This document shows positions 12,828 through 25,700 of a DNA stretch of 64,000 nt, in pieces. The position numbers and the translations under genes are program-made. The stretch spans positions 22,932,378 through 22,996,377 of the forward strand of contig NC_086368.1 of assembly GCF_036324505.1 (NCBI RefSeq). Reading direction: 5' to 3'. The stretch's first letter is position 1. The number at the start of each line of letters is the position of its first letter. The DNA is from Eleginops maclovinus. Lineage: Eukaryota > Chordata > Actinopteri > Perciformes > Eleginopidae. Under the pieces are notes generated by a model, which did no database searches, was not told the origin of the DNA, and saw only the letters and a list, made by a program, of their open reading frames with translations.

Positions 12828-13880
12828 TTAACATTTAACATGATTAGTTTCAAATAATTTCATAACGTATAAGGGCCCATGAGAATAATGAATTCTATTG
12901 TTCTCAAGAACCGCTCCACATGTGTGTGCTACAGGCCTGCGACCACACAATCTATTAAAAGTTACTTCGATTGTATCTTTGCACAGCACAGTGGATCCTG
13001 TGCAGAAGCGTAAGAAGATCTCCAATTTCTTTTGGTCGATGCTTCTAACATACCGTAGCAGGTGGTGAAGAGCTGTCTGCTCTTGTGGATTTAGACTTTC
13101 AGTTGATGGCTTTATCATCCGGGCCACTTTCTTTTTAGTTGGCCTCTTAGATTCGTAAAGCTCCATTATGCTCTCTTTGGTTATGAGTGGTGGCACAGCA
13201 TTGTGAATACTGGAGTGGAAACAGTCAATTATGAGCTTAGGCTCTGGAATCAGAGCTTTGTGCGCCATTGTTAAGATGGCAGCTCGTAAGTTGTCTTTAG
13301 AGGGCAGGCAGTGTGAGCCCATTCTTGAGAAGATCTCAAGTAAGTCCTCTTCAACAGTTTCATCAATGTTGCCCTGTAGTGCTTTTTCAAGCGATGCATG
13401 CTCATTCCCTGAAAGAAATCTGGCAAATGACATCAACAACTCTTCATCCACCGAACTAACTCCTTGACAACAGGCTAGAACAAAAGCTGGTGACAGTCTG
13501 ATTAGCATGAATTTGTGGTCCAGGTATCCTTTCAACCACACTCTTCCAAGAGCTTGCCATTTCTTCTCGGAATAGTCTGGTTGTAGTCTGGGTACTCATC
13601 CTTCTTCCCCCTCACACTGTTCCAAGAAATGTTTCAAGAACGCGGAGTATGCCTCTCTTGACACACCATCACTATCCACAGCTTTCTCATTTGTAAACTC
13701 CATTTTTAGATTAGCTTTCAGTACTTTTGGTTCCATGAAGACATTAAGGACATCATCGACTATGTTTACTCGTCTTTCTTTCACAAGTAGAAATTCTTTT
13801 TCAAATGTGTCTGGTGTAGCTGGAAGACTGCTTGATGATTCAGGTCCGTCATTCAGTGTAGAGATTTTAAAAAAAGGCAA
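12828..13880 (-). pseudogene. HECT-like C-terminal domain exon with one in-frame stop
   Basis: On the - strand one reading frame runs about 350 codons from 13880 to a stop at 12828-12830, broken only by TGA at 13596-13598. The upstream part has FEKEFLLVKERRVNIVDDVL and DSDGVSREAYSAFLKHFLEQ; the downstream part has WLKGYLDHKFMLIRLSPAF, EQTALHHLLRYVRSIDQKK and RRPVAHTCGAVLE. The HTC near the end matches the HECT active-site cysteine motif. The family (G2E3-like HECT relatives of fish) would be ubiquitin ligase-like; activity of such proteins is not established. The TGA could come from CGA by CpG decay. It converges on the integrase remnant. It might be a live gene if the stop is an assembly error, but no other exons in the same orientation are seen. 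Confidence 0.75.
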
Positions 13881-14714
13881 TTAGATGTGATTGTTGATCG
13901 ATTCATCAATTAGTAAGTATAAAATGAATAAACATCTTTGACAATCAATATATTCATCAGCATGAAAAGGTGTGCTTGGGTACAGTAGATATTATGAATT
14001 ACATAGATGTGCTGCTTTTCTTTTGTTACATCACAATAAATAGAATATCTTTTTATTTGGAATATTTGGATGAAAAATCAATCTGAATACATTGGCAATT
14101 TGTCACGGTATTTTGTACATTTTATAGACATTGTAATTATAAGAAAAACTCTTCAAATGGATCAATAATGGCAGTCATCCATGGCAGTAATTACCCATGT
14201 CGTATTTCACCTTCTTAAACGTATTCACTGGATTATAAGTATTGATGTGTTAATATTGTATCACTTTCTTAAGTGCTGCATTTTATGTGTTATCTTTTTA
14301 TAGACATAATACAGGGAGGTTTGATTTTGCCCACACATTTAAGGTTTATTATTTACATAGTTTTCACTGAGTCATGACTTCAATGAGATAGTGGGAGGAT
14401 TTTTGTTATGTAACAGCTGGCTGCAGTGTCAATGTACAACGTTCATGTAGACAGTACCATCTAAGGGTGGAGCGATAAACATCTAACTCACTGTTGACCA
14501 CAAGTTAGCCTTCAGCTAGACTTATCTCTTACTCACCGTTGTTTAAACTTATTGAATACACATCCTGTGTATTATCGCTCTCTCCTTGTTTATTTCCCTT
14601 CTTTTAGTGTGAATGGTGTACTTAAGTAAACCTTTTCTTGTGTTGTTTGTCTGTGTAGGAGCTGGAAGTTGCTTGACATCCTCCTGGGTCCATTTTCTTT
14701 ACATTAATTTACAA

Positions 14715-14790
14715 TCTTACATAAGGTGGACCTTTATTGATCACCGTAGGGACATTCAGGTGTTATAGCAGCAACAATATAATAATACAA
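14715..14790. repeat. Possible degenerate LINE 3' tail
   Basis: The stretch GGACCTTTATTGATCACCGT followed by AGGGACATTCAGG resembles the conserved 3' tail of fish non-LTR elements (TTTATTGATCCCC..GGGGAAATTC type). Too short and diverged to name a family. Confidence 0.35.
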
Positions 14791-15420
14791 CAGCGAGGTG
14801 CTTAGTTTCCCCTGAGGCTCTAAGCACAGTGTATGTTGTACAGATTGTAGTAAATTCCTTAAGGCCAAATTGGGGTTTTTGGACTCTAAACAAACTTGAC
14901 TTGATTTGACACACCCTTATCTGGTCAAGAAAACTCTAGGACCCAGGAATGCAAATGTCAATGGTCAATATTCTTCTTGAAAATATGAGAGATGACGACG
15001 CATCTCACAGTGGCTCATTCTTTCTAAGCTCACAGAATTTGTATTTGTCTCCGTCCAGTGAAAGAGTGTGTTCTCAAGTCCAGTTTTTTTTTCCCAATCC
15101 CCGTCGCTCCACAGAAGAAGGGGGCGGTGAGCACATACCTGGGGTCACATTTCTCTCACAATGTTTATGCACACAGTTTGCTATCATAAAAAATGATAAA
15201 GATTAACAAGAGGAATTCCTCCCCCTCCACCACCACAGGTTAGTGGGCCAAACCAGGATCTGCCTACAGGCTAACTGCACAGCATACGGGAACGTAACAC
15301 TACTCTGTCTTTATGAGAGCAAGAAGAATTGAACAATTTCCCTGAATAACTTTATCTTTTGTGGCATATTGGTTTACACTGGGTCTGTTGGAGCAACCTA
15401 TAAGAGAAGATAAAAAGGTG

Positions 15421-15421
<1 letters not shown>

Positions 15422-15472
<51 letters not shown>
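15422..15472. repeat. (AC)n microsatellite
   Basis: About 25 uninterrupted AC units followed by CTCTCACTCA. Confidence 0.97.
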
Positions 15473-15474
<2 letters not shown>

Positions 15475-17529
15475 CACTCATGAAAAACAGAAAGCAAATT
15501 CTGCCTGTACACTTACCAATTCCGATTTCCAGCCAATGAAAGCGTTATTTGAACTAGAGGACTAACATATTAATGAAGTGGAAGACTAGCAAATGTTTTA
15601 CTGGAGTGTGTAAGCATAATCTGATTATGTCTTTTGTTTTGTGTAACTGTAACAAAAAACATATCTTGATTACGTATTCCCAGGTAATCCGTTACTCCCC
15701 AGGCCTGTTTATATGTAGCAACACTGTAACGAATATTGTGTCATGATCTTTAAGGAACTAAGAAAGAGAACCCAGTTTCAGCCTGACCACAATGCACTGT
15801 TGAGCTCAACTCAAAAATTGATGACACTGTTTCAGATGTCACAATGAATGTCAGGTTATAAAAGTGCCTGTACACATTTTAAGGGTTTAAGTGGATGTTT
15901 AAATAAAACATTTAAAAGTGATATACAGAGAGTCCTAACTGTGGTTCATTAGTTGTCTTTCAAAACGTATTTATTAACTTTGCCAAAATGCATGGAGCAG
16001 ATGATTGACTGACTCCTTTAGCAGCACTCTGCCCTGTGGCTCAAACTGCTTTTGGTTCATGTCCAGCGAGAGTAAATTAAGTTAGCCAGCTATTTCTCAT
16101 GTGATAATGGTGCTTTTTTAAATTAGGTTCCTGCACTTACTTTGGATGTGAAATCTGCACGAAAAGCCTGATTTTGGACGACCATAGTCTCAAGAGTTCG
16201 GTGAGTTTTCTTTCTCTATTGATTTATTTTTCTTTCTTACACATTCCATGATTTTGCTATCAAGTTCATATTTGGGTTTTCATGATATTTACATATGTTT
16301 GATTCACAATAAGTGTTGTGTGCAGAGTAAAACATAGTTGTCTGTTGGGGACACTCGCAGCGGGAAAGTCAATGTTTAACACAGCTGCTGACATCATTTT
16401 GAAGGACCATGCACCACAGGAAAAAAAAGTTCTTTGAGATAAACAAATGTAGGACATGAGATATGGGAAGAACTTTACCATTTAGAATCAATACTAGAGT
16501 AACTGTAATAACTGATTTAGGACACATGATTCAAGGGCAGAACCACTCAACACAGATACAGTGTTGTATAATATGTACATCGTCAGTTCTGGCAAATATA
16601 CTTTAGATAGTAAAGTTATAGTACTTAGCTCTGCACAGTGGAAAAACCGAGGCAAAGGATACAGTAGCTATGATGACATGTAGACCCTTGTTTTTTATCC
16701 TCTGTCCATGGGTTCTGTTCCCACTGACAAGTCTATCCACAACCTGGGAAACCTTACACTTCTGTTACCTAGACTCCAGGGCAAGTCCCGTAGGGGGTGT
16801 CAAGTATACAAGCCTGAGTTTCATTACTTGGGCCATATCTTTTATCCCATGGCAGTTCCTAAACCTTATTCACTTCAATTTGTTCTATCCTCCAGTCTAG
16901 CCCAAACCAAAAATATGTCAATGTTTTTGACTCTGTTAATTATCCTCGAAGCCGTCTTTCATGCAGTTTCCGCAGGGCAGAAATGTGGCTCACTCACATG
17001 TTTGTTATAATGATTGCTCCCGCACAGTAGTTCCTACAAAATAATCAATGTGAAGCCAAGGGAGAATAAAGCCTCCATTGATCCGGGTAAAGGATGCCTG
17101 AGGAGAGGTTTTTGTCTTGGATTAAAAACCAAGCTTTTGTGCTGTTTTTATGTAACAAGCTGAAGTGTGTGTGCTTAAGCTCCACCAGTGGCAGAAACTC
17201 TTTTCTTCCTCTTTTTCTAGAATGCGCTTGTTGCTCCTTTTATCAGGAATTCGTCTGGTAGAGGAGAGCTTTATTTTGTAGTTGCCACGATCTAGATACT
17301 GTGTGATCTGAGGACGTCTTTCTGGAGTTTGGCCAATTGCGTTTAGTTGAGTTGGTTGGGGTGGGGGGTGGGGGTTTTTTAGGGGGTTTGCAAGGAATGC
17401 TGCAGGACAATGGAGCATGGATACTCTGGATGGACACTCTCCACTGTTCCTATGGTTCCTCTCATAATAAGAGAAACTGATTTTCTTCCAACATGGTTTC
17501 TGTACGTTAGAATTGAAAACTTTAAAACT

Positions 17530-17574
17530 TCAACGTCGACTCAGTGCCAGGATGCATCCAAACATTATTCAAAG
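17530..17574 (+). other. Candidate 5' non-coding exon end of slc2a9
   Basis: ATGCATCCAAACATTATTCA at 17552 is followed by AA and a strong donor GTAAGTAC. Splicing to the slc2a9 start exon at 22659 would make a tiny upstream reading frame that stops within that exon (TGC TGA), so it would be 5' UTR. No transcript evidence; a chance donor is equally possible. Confidence 0.2.
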
Positions 17575-18189
17575 TAAGTACTAGGGTTTCCTTCCTATAA
17601 CTTATTAATAATGACTCTTGTGTGAGCTGCTGTTGTCAAGTCTGACTCATGGTTTACTTGTACAGAGAAGAAGAGGGCTCAACGTCATTTAACATTGTTT
17701 CTTTCTTTGTTTTAGGAAGTGGGAATCTGTGATATTTTTGTCTGGGTTGCTTTGGAATCACTTTGTTTACTGATGCACATGCAGATTAATACTACAGGCC
17801 CTTGAATAATGCTGGCAGCACAACAAACTATTGTCAAGTGTCTGCGTGAAATAGCAAAAGTGAAAGTAGTTGGTTAATACCGTCTGCAGTGGCTCCATGC
17901 TTCATCAGTGAAAAGTTTGTAATGTGCCGCTGCAGCAGTAGGAATCCAAAACTTTCGTCAGTGGGTAATCTCATCGCTATTGTGTAATCTCCTTAAAGCA
18001 TGATGCAGTTGTTTTGATTTTACGATTTATTAGAAACAATTTCTTGATTCAGTGCTGACAAATAGATTGCATTCACTGTATTTAATGGTGGTATCAAAGG
18101 TAGGCCATGAAAGACATCAATCAATCAAAGGTTGATGTAGAGTTCATCAAAGTGAGCGCTGTGTCTTTCACTTTGCATGAAAGCCCTAT

Positions 18190-18350
18190 CAGATTTTCTC
18201 AGTCACTCTCTCGACATGCTGAAAAAAAGGAATACGATAGATAGAGGAAATGTGTGTCATTGGGGATCATTGTAACACTTGGGGAAAAAAAGTATTACAA
18301 TGATCTTCACCTTGTAGCAGCACAGTGGTTTAAAATGAGCATAGATTAGG
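18190..18350. repeat. Dispersed duplication, copy 1
   Basis: Shares TCGACATGCTGAAA, GATAGATAGAGGAAATGTGT, GTCATTGGGG and GTGGTTTAAAATGAGCATAG with 21940-22075, in the same order and orientation. Copy 1 has about 35 extra bases between the two matching blocks (around TGTAACACTTGGGG). Confidence 0.85.
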
Positions 18351-19244
18351 ATCTTTGGTCTGTAAATAAAGCTGACATTATTTGATGGACTAAGAGTAAA
18401 GAGAGATTTTAACTTTTTGTTGAGCAGGCTTTACTTCAAGGTTTATTCATCAGTCATCACAAGATTATGTGTCATTTCTAACCCTGAATCAAAACGGATT
18501 ATTTCAACTCCTAAGCCAAAAAGCAAGACTCTTTTAGAAGTAGAAAATAGTTTTATGACCCTGGGTCATTATGTCGTCTGTGCGGGAGATCTGCTTGTTT
18601 TCTCTCCTTATTAAGGTTAAGGGGTTTAAGCATTGGCAGAAGCACGAGGCTCAATGTCCAGTTCAATATACTAAACTGGAAATACCACATCACAGGTGAC
18701 CCTTGAATTATTGAGACGTGTTTTAACCTTGAACGGTTTCTCGATGCTCCTGTTTGTCTTGGTGGCTGTGAACAAAGCCGTTATTTTCTCATCTTGTATT
18801 TATGTTCTGTATGTGTCCCTTGCTTTAACATAATGTGCAACTAGGGAGTAATACATGAGGCATGGAGAAAAAAAAAATCACTTAATCTGCAATATGCTGT
18901 ACCAACCTGGTCTCCTTAAGGTTATTGCTGATTTATCTACCAACGACCTTCTGACTAAAGGAGACAGTAAGTTGTTGTAAACGGTTGGCTCGATGCGGAG
19001 AGGTGCTTTTAGAGATTTTCATTCTTCTCAAGGTGATTATCATTTCAGTAGTCTTGTTCTTCCATTGAGTACTCCCTGCACTGATTGACTACCTAAAAAA
19101 AAGTAAAGCTGTAATTCCCTCCTTGAATCAACACTGCTGATGATGTCAGAAGGCACATTTGACAGGGTTTCAAGCTTACACCGGGGTTTTTACTGTTAAT
19201 GTCAATTTTATAGAAAAAGGTACTCATTTTTGCATGATCTGCTT

Positions 19245-19482
19245 TAAAGGGCCCGTATTATGCTATCTCCATATTTGTATTTTGTGCCTCTTTTAACCCA
19301 CTGTCTGAAACTAGAGCCCAGTCTGCTCTGATTGGTCAAACGCTTAGAGATTTTCCCACCCATTAGCCTATCACGTACAATGTGTTGGAGTGCTAGCCAA
19401 TACAAGCAAGTGTTACATTGTGATGTTGCATAACACATTAGAGGAAAGGGAAAACTCCAAAAGCATAATGGGGTCCCTTTAA
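19245..19482 (+). mobile_element. MITE-like repeat, family A (AAAGGGCCC ends), copy 1
   Basis: Begins AAAGGGCCCGTATTATGC and ends AAGCATAATGGGGTCCCTTT, imperfect inverted ends. The interior holds CCCAGTCTGCTCTGATTGGT and TTTTGTGCCTCTT, which recur in reverse orientation at 36357-36790. This is a common fish interspersed repeat type; no coding capacity. Confidence 0.75.
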
Positions 19483-20028
19483 TATCATGAGGGATGTATA
19501 GGGGGCTTATGATGTGCATAAATACTTTCTGGTGACGAGTATTCTTTATTGTGCCACAGGATCTTAATCAACAATCTGTTCAAATTTGTATCACTTCACT
19601 GAATGGTTTGTTAAAATAAAGATCAATTATTCATCAGTCACTTCCTCTGTGCTTGTGATTTACAGCAAGTACTTCTTGCTGGCTTAATTTCCTCATTGGT
19701 GTATCTTATTATGTGAAATACAGTATATAGAGTAGTGCTGTCAAACCGTACAGAAACAGTTAATGATTCTTTTTGGAACGCTGCTTACCCAAGTTCTATA
19801 TAACAAAGAGAGACCAGGAAACAAATGGGGGGGGGGGCTCATCAAAGTTAATCATTCGACAGAGACAGACGACGGTCATTTCTGTGTCCTGTCAGGTCAG
19901 TAGTCACCTTGAGAGCACTGGATACACAGCCTGTGTCTGGGTGAGTTTAACCAAAGTAATATTTCTCCATAATTTCTACATTTGCCATATCATGATTTAT
20001 AATGATATCAGAAAATATCTTGGAATTG

Positions 20029-20177
20029 CAGAGGCGGGAAAAGTACTCCATCTAGATTTTGTACTAAAGTAAAAGTAGAAGTGCCAGAGTTTAGGAATAT
20101 TCTGTTACCGTTAAAGTCCTGTAATCAAGATGATACTCAGATACTTGGGTAAATACTCAGTTACTTTACACCACTGT
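20029..20177. mobile_element. hAT-like MITE fragment, family C (AAGTACTC-rich), copy 1
   Basis: Starts CAGAGGCGGGAAAAGTACTC and ends TACTTTACACCACTG, approximate inverted ends, with AAGTAAAAGTAGAAGTGCCA inside. Similar text recurs at 23573-23980. No clean target-site duplication was found. Confidence 0.6.
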
Positions 20178-21939
20178 TAGATTGGATTTCAACCATCAGC
20201 CCCAGCATCTATAAACACATAACCTGCTACACAGATGGGAAAAGTGATTCTCAGCACTTCTCAGCTGAAAATGTAAATGATAGACTTTTTTGCTGTCATG
20301 TAAATATGCAGTATTTACAATATGGTAACTAACGTCCAACGGCCTCAGACTAATACCTTGTTCAGAATAAACTACGATGCAATGGCAATAACCTCTATTG
20401 CGAGACTGGATTTTCTTCCAATTTGCTAAAAAATAAACTGGTAGCAGTTCACTTTGTCTACTACCAAAAGTCAATAACACATCCCTGATAGCTAACCAAC
20501 CTGATTTCCTCTGCATGTTACACAAACAGCCAGATAGTGGACTCTTGACGCACATGGATGAACTTCTTTTTTTTTCTTTTTCCTGTGCATCTACTCTGCA
20601 GTATTGATTTTTTTTTTTATGCACAACTAAATTGTAAGGCTGTAAGTATGAGTCTTCTTTTTTGTTTTGATATTTACAGTATAGGTAATATATTGTAACC
20701 AATGTGTGAGATATAAATGTCCTGAATTCAATTGCATGTCATGATTGGATTACTTGTAGTAACCTGAGTTCAGAGTTTTTAAAACTATTTCAAGTCGAGT
20801 CGAATTTCATTATAGGTTATCTAGATTTGACCCTCAATAGTGATGACAAATCGTGAAGATGAACTATGAATATGATGTGTTCTTAATGTACTGAAACTGA
20901 CTCATTTGGCATTACCCCAATTAGAGCTCTAAAAAATGTCTGAAAGCTGAAGTGGAAATAATCAATTTTGAACTGACATTGGAATAAAAGCCAATATATC
21001 CAAACAGTTACAGTTGTTTAATTAAACAGACATTTTTGTAAGGGAAACTGTTCAGTCAGCTTACGAATTCACTCCAAGGCAAAGGCTTTTAATTTAGCTC
21101 CATAGGACACCGAGTCCTGCTGATCTTCATTCCAGTCATCCAATCAGGTACTGATTAACATTCTGTAGCTGACCAAATCCCATCAAGTGTTATTAACTGT
21201 GCAGCAGGAGCGGAAGTCAGCACAGCAGTATTATCTAGGCTGACTTCTATCAGTGACGCCCAAATCCGTTGAAAACGTTTGTTCACTGAGGCCTTGTGTT
21301 TGAGCTCTGAAATTTTGACACCTGGTGCATAGCAATGTTTTCCTCTACCATTTTCACAAAATCCATTGATTGTCAAGTACAAGGCGTGTGATTGTTAAAA
21401 CCACACCTGTTGGAGTACTTGTTACATGCCAGTATTATCAATTCTTTTTTTTTTTAACCTGTTGTTTTTTCATCAATACTTTCACACACAACGTGAATCT
21501 GAATCGGCAAAAACATTATGCATTTCGTTTCAGGTCAATATTTTTAGTTGCACACCAAATCCACTTCTTTATTTCTTACCCTTCACAATAAAAGCTATCA
21601 TTCTGCTCCCCCTGCAGAGTGAACAATGAAAAATGCAACACATGCACAACGACACATAGGCTAATAACCAATGAACTATCCTTCTTTACCCCTCAGATGC
21701 TCAGTGCTCCACCATGAGTAAGTACAAGTCCTTCAGTAAAGTAACCATTCAGGAAGACTTGTCCTTGCTGCACATTGGAGATTTTTTCCACTTCTGTGAA
21801 CACAGCTTTTTTTTAATCCTCTTTCTCTAAATTTTTGTAATTTCTTTCAGTATCTACTCAATGTGAGCCGGCAGATAGATTAGGTCTTCTCTTTTGAGAC
21901 GGATCGGATCGTCTTTCACTTACTCTGCAAGAAAAAACT

Positions 21940-22075
21940 GATTTTCTCCCCCAGACTGTGTCGACATGCTGAAAGAAAAAGGAAGAAGATAGATAGAGGA
22001 AATGTGTGTCATTGGGGTTAGTTAGCTTCTTCTTGTTGCAGCACGGTGGTTTAAAATGAGCATAGATTAAAAATG
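21940..22075. repeat. Dispersed duplication, copy 2
   Basis: Direct-orientation partner of 18190-18350, lying about 3.75 kb further on and ending 600 bp before the slc2a9 start exon. Not recognised as a known repeat family. Confidence 0.85.
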
Positions 22076-22658
22076 TTTCACACTTGACCTCTGCTTTAGT
22101 TAAACCCTTCTTCAAATCTTGGTTAAAAAAAAATGGCTTTCATACCTGAAAATCTGCCTAGGCTGTAAAATGTGAACACTTCTTTACACAGCTATCACGT
22201 ATCACCTGCAAGGTCAGAAAGAACGAAGATTTTATACAACTTCTGCCTTTTTATGTCGAGTTTCCAGTATTTCTGATAATTATATTGGTATAACCACAAG
22301 GTGGCAGACTCAGGCTTATCATTTGCTATTTATTTGCTCTAGAACTGAATTGTCCCCTGTGTTGTTGTAACTGTCAACTAGTATTCAAACTGCCAAGGTA
22401 AAGAGACAGTCATTTCCTGTTTCTTTTTGCATGTTGGATAGCTGGTTTTACTGTTGAATTTAGCTTCTGGATAATTCCTAAAGTTATCACCAAGTTGTGA
22501 TATTTCTCGGCATACTATGGTATGTGGGTGTCAGAAAATATAGTCTTTTCCTCTTGAACAGATGGTTCACTCAGAGGTATCCCTATTAAGTTCCACTTCC
22601 CCCTCTTTGTTGTGAAACATAGTTCTTCTGTATGAGCTAATAATCATTTTCACTTTAG

Positions 22659-22747
22659 GTTGCTGAAACGTTAGGATGCACAAACCGCAGGAGGATCAGC
22701 AGGCAGCCGACCAAGCGATGAAAGACTCTGGGAAGACCTCTGAACAG
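22659..22747 (+). CDS. slc2a9: slc2a9 coding exon 1 (start codon)
   Basis: Acceptor CACTTTAG precedes 22659; the ATG at 22676-22678 opens 24 codons ([20 protein letters not shown], then TSEQ) to the donor GTGAGT at 22748, phase 0. This is the hydrophilic cytoplasmic N-terminus of the transporter; it is the least conserved part of GLUTs, so its assignment rests on phase, splice sites and position ahead of the transmembrane exon. The acceptor shows that at least one untranslated exon lies upstream. Human GLUT9 has alternative N-termini, so other starts may exist. Confidence 0.75.
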
Positions 22748-25700
22748 GTGAGTGACTCACAAGCTCAATCATATAATAGAATATTTAATCATATAATTAT
22801 TACTCTCCAGCCACCAAACAACAACACCTTTTGTATAAGTTCACTGACTGAACACGGTTGTCACGGTTGTTTGACATGCTTTTGTTATTCGGCTGCTATG
22901 TCACACCTTAACCCATTAATATGTTGGATGTATTTGTGAGAAAGCCACAGCTGACGACATGATCTGTGGTGTTATCCAAAATCCTATGTGAGCTTTTCAA
23001 CCTGCTGCTGAAATAGAGGCAATCTTTCCTGTGCAACAGTTACAATATCTCATTCATGTTTTAAAAAAAGGAGAATTGCATTTTAAGATGAAACATTTGC
23101 TAAGTTTTTAAAATGTTAAAAGTCTTTACACATCCCTTTATCCTGGTGATCTTAAAACAGTATATTTATTTAGGATGATCCGCATGTTTCCACATTGTGT
23201 TAATATGATTTATCTATACACGCCGAAACGTCGTAGCGGAAAATCACTTCTAAAAAACATGTTTATTGCCATGTTTATAAGTTTCTATTATTGTGTTAGA
23301 GATAACGTTCTGATAAAAATATGACCTGTACACCACTCACTTGATCTCATTCCCCCTGTACCAGTGGCTATGTAAACATTAGAGCTATAACTTTGATTTA
23401 GCTGCCAGGGTGATGTCAGCTGTATCAACAGCCTCCTAGTAACCAGCAATAAACCTCCCCTCAAAGATAACACATTTCCAGATTTCCAAAGTACGATCCT
23501 CCAGGATAGAGACCTGCCAAGAAAAATGTTTTTGTTTTTTTTACCATACTGTAGTTTGATCATTCATCTATTCAGCAAAGGTGGAAGTACAAGTAGAAGT
23601 ACCAGGGTGTAGGAATACTCTGTTACAAGTAAAAGTCCTGCATTCAAAACGTGTCTCAAGTAAAAGTATCATCATCAAGATATACTTAAAGTACCAAAAG
23701 TAAAAGTACTCATGCAGTTTTATTGAGTTTGTATACGGCAGGGCAGCTTGTGAGTTTACTGCAGCTGTTTATAAGGTCTTATTTAAGGGTTGATTTATAT
23801 TTCACATCATTAATCTATATCTGCAAAGTAACTGAAGGTACTTCGTCAATGTACCGGAATTGCAGTGGGGTAGAAGTACAATGTAGTATAAAATGGAAAT
23901 ACTCAAGTGCAGTACAAGTACATCAACGTTGTACATCAGTACTGAAATTGAGTAAATCTGCTGAGTTACTTCACACTAATGCTTTTCAGTTACTGTCTTC
24001 TTCACAGTCGAGCAGACGTAGCAACACTAATGTAGGCGTGGTACCTAATGCTTTTCACCATTACTTGTATCTTATCTCAATGCTTAAATTCACTTCAGAA
24101 AAGCTTTGTAGTTGGGGAATAACTATTATACAGATGGTGTCAGATAGAAACTACATCCATATATGCATAGTTATTCAAGTAGTTATACGAGGTTTAGCTA
24201 GTAATACTAATTATTGGCCATGCAATCTGGAGCAGCTCGTGATGTCGATTTAACCAAGTGCCCATGGTTAAATCGCCATGTTGATAGCAGAAGCTGGAAT
24301 CAAACCACCAACTTTCTAATTGTTAGACAACTGCTCCACCTCACAGCCACAGTCTCCCAGGCTTATGTTTGAGTTCAACTTCTTTCAGGTGGTCTTTCTT
24401 CACTTATCAGTTTCTGACTCTGAGAGAATGCAAAGAAAAACCTGTGAAATTCCCACAAATGACTAGATATCTGGGCTATCTCACTAAACCTAATCTCATA
24501 CCTTAAGGTTATTCTCTGTGATCTTCTTTTGAAATGTCTAATTTTCTTTGAGAATCCCCTGAAAAAGTTATGAGCCCCGGATAAGATTAACTAAATGTGT
24601 AATATGACCCTTGTGTGTATGGCTGGCTTTGATTTACAATACTTTGAGGAATATGTGGGTGTGTTGTGAGTGCAGTTTTCTTTTTCTTTTTCACAAACCA
24701 TGTGACCCTCAAGCTAACATTATGTTACCATGGCAAATACTTACCCAACGCCTCTAATATAAGGGATGTGCTCCAAAGCCAAAGCATTAATTACCAACAC
24801 TCCATTCACCTTTCAAATGGATACATTTTGAATAGCCTAACAATGCAATACATTTGCTCCCACCTGCTTTTTCTGTAAGATAACACTTCAATTCAATTTA
24901 TTCTGGAATCAATTATTATGCAAAACAACTGTGGGGATATTTTGTTGAATATGCCTCCTTCAATGGTACATGCAAATAGGAAAGGAGGGCTGTACTGGGG
25001 AAGAAGTCTCCTGAGACAGTGCATATTGCAAGCATAATATTCAAAGTGAGTTAGTGCATTGTGTAATGGCATGAAGATGTAACATATTTGTAGAGAAAAC
25101 ATTGATTTAACACACTTCCTACTAGTGTTGATACCAACATTTTCGTTTCGATACCGATACCAAGTCAAGAATTGCGATTTCGATACTTTTTCGGTTCTTT
25201 TCCTAAAAAAGGGAAAACCGCCTAAATGTCATTATTGTGCTTTATTTTAAACCTGGAGGGAAAAAAATCTGTCAAACAAACTACTTCTAGTAGATGAACT
25301 ACATTATTAATTATTAAAAAGTTTAGAAATATATATAATAACGCAGGAGAAATAAATGGAGTGCTCTCATTCCCCTCTCCCCCTCTCCTGACAGCCAGTC
25401 GTATCCGTCTCATGCAGCGCAATGATCCAGTAATGAGTCACCCGACAGTGAAGAATAAACATATGATAACTAGTTTAGCTAGTTCCAGATGTAGATAAGA
25501 TATTTCAGTGTGTTAGGTCGTTAACTTGAAGTACGTGTTTTGCTCCGGGCACCGGTCCCGTCACAACGGGCGGAGCTGCGGCGGTGATCATGTAGAGCAG
25601 CGTGTTCTCCGTCAGCAGAGATTAGGGCTGAACGATTAATTGCATTTGCGATAATATCACGATATGACAAAACGCGATTTGACTGATCACGTGATCTGGT

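Larger units (their letters stand above)
13885..22658. other. Intergenic region between the integrase/HECT cluster and slc2a9
   Basis: No convincing gene. Open frames here (for example 20196-20702 on the - strand and 16670-17010) lack codon structure or recognisable motifs. It holds a CA microsatellite, two MITE/hAT-like copies, a 120-bp dispersed duplication and a possible LINE tail (listed separately), plus an 11-G run at about 19827. A short ATG exon with donor at 17552 could be an untranslated slc2a9 exon. The promoter of slc2a9 should lie here but no CpG-rich segment stands out. Confidence 0.5.

Noticed and set aside
17122..17437. Pro-rich open frames on the - strand
   Set aside because: Arise from a G-rich low-complexity tract (GGGGTGGGGGG region); no homology.
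20196..20702. 168-codon open frame on the - strand
   Set aside because: AT-rich with long T runs, no domain or conserved motif, and no splice or start context; most likely chance.
23723..24253. 176-codon open frame on the + strand
   Set aside because: Overlaps the family C repeat and lacks any protein-like pattern.
24280..24355. Possible tRNA gene
   Set aside because: Has a B-box match but no acceptor stem pairing; better explained as a SINE head.
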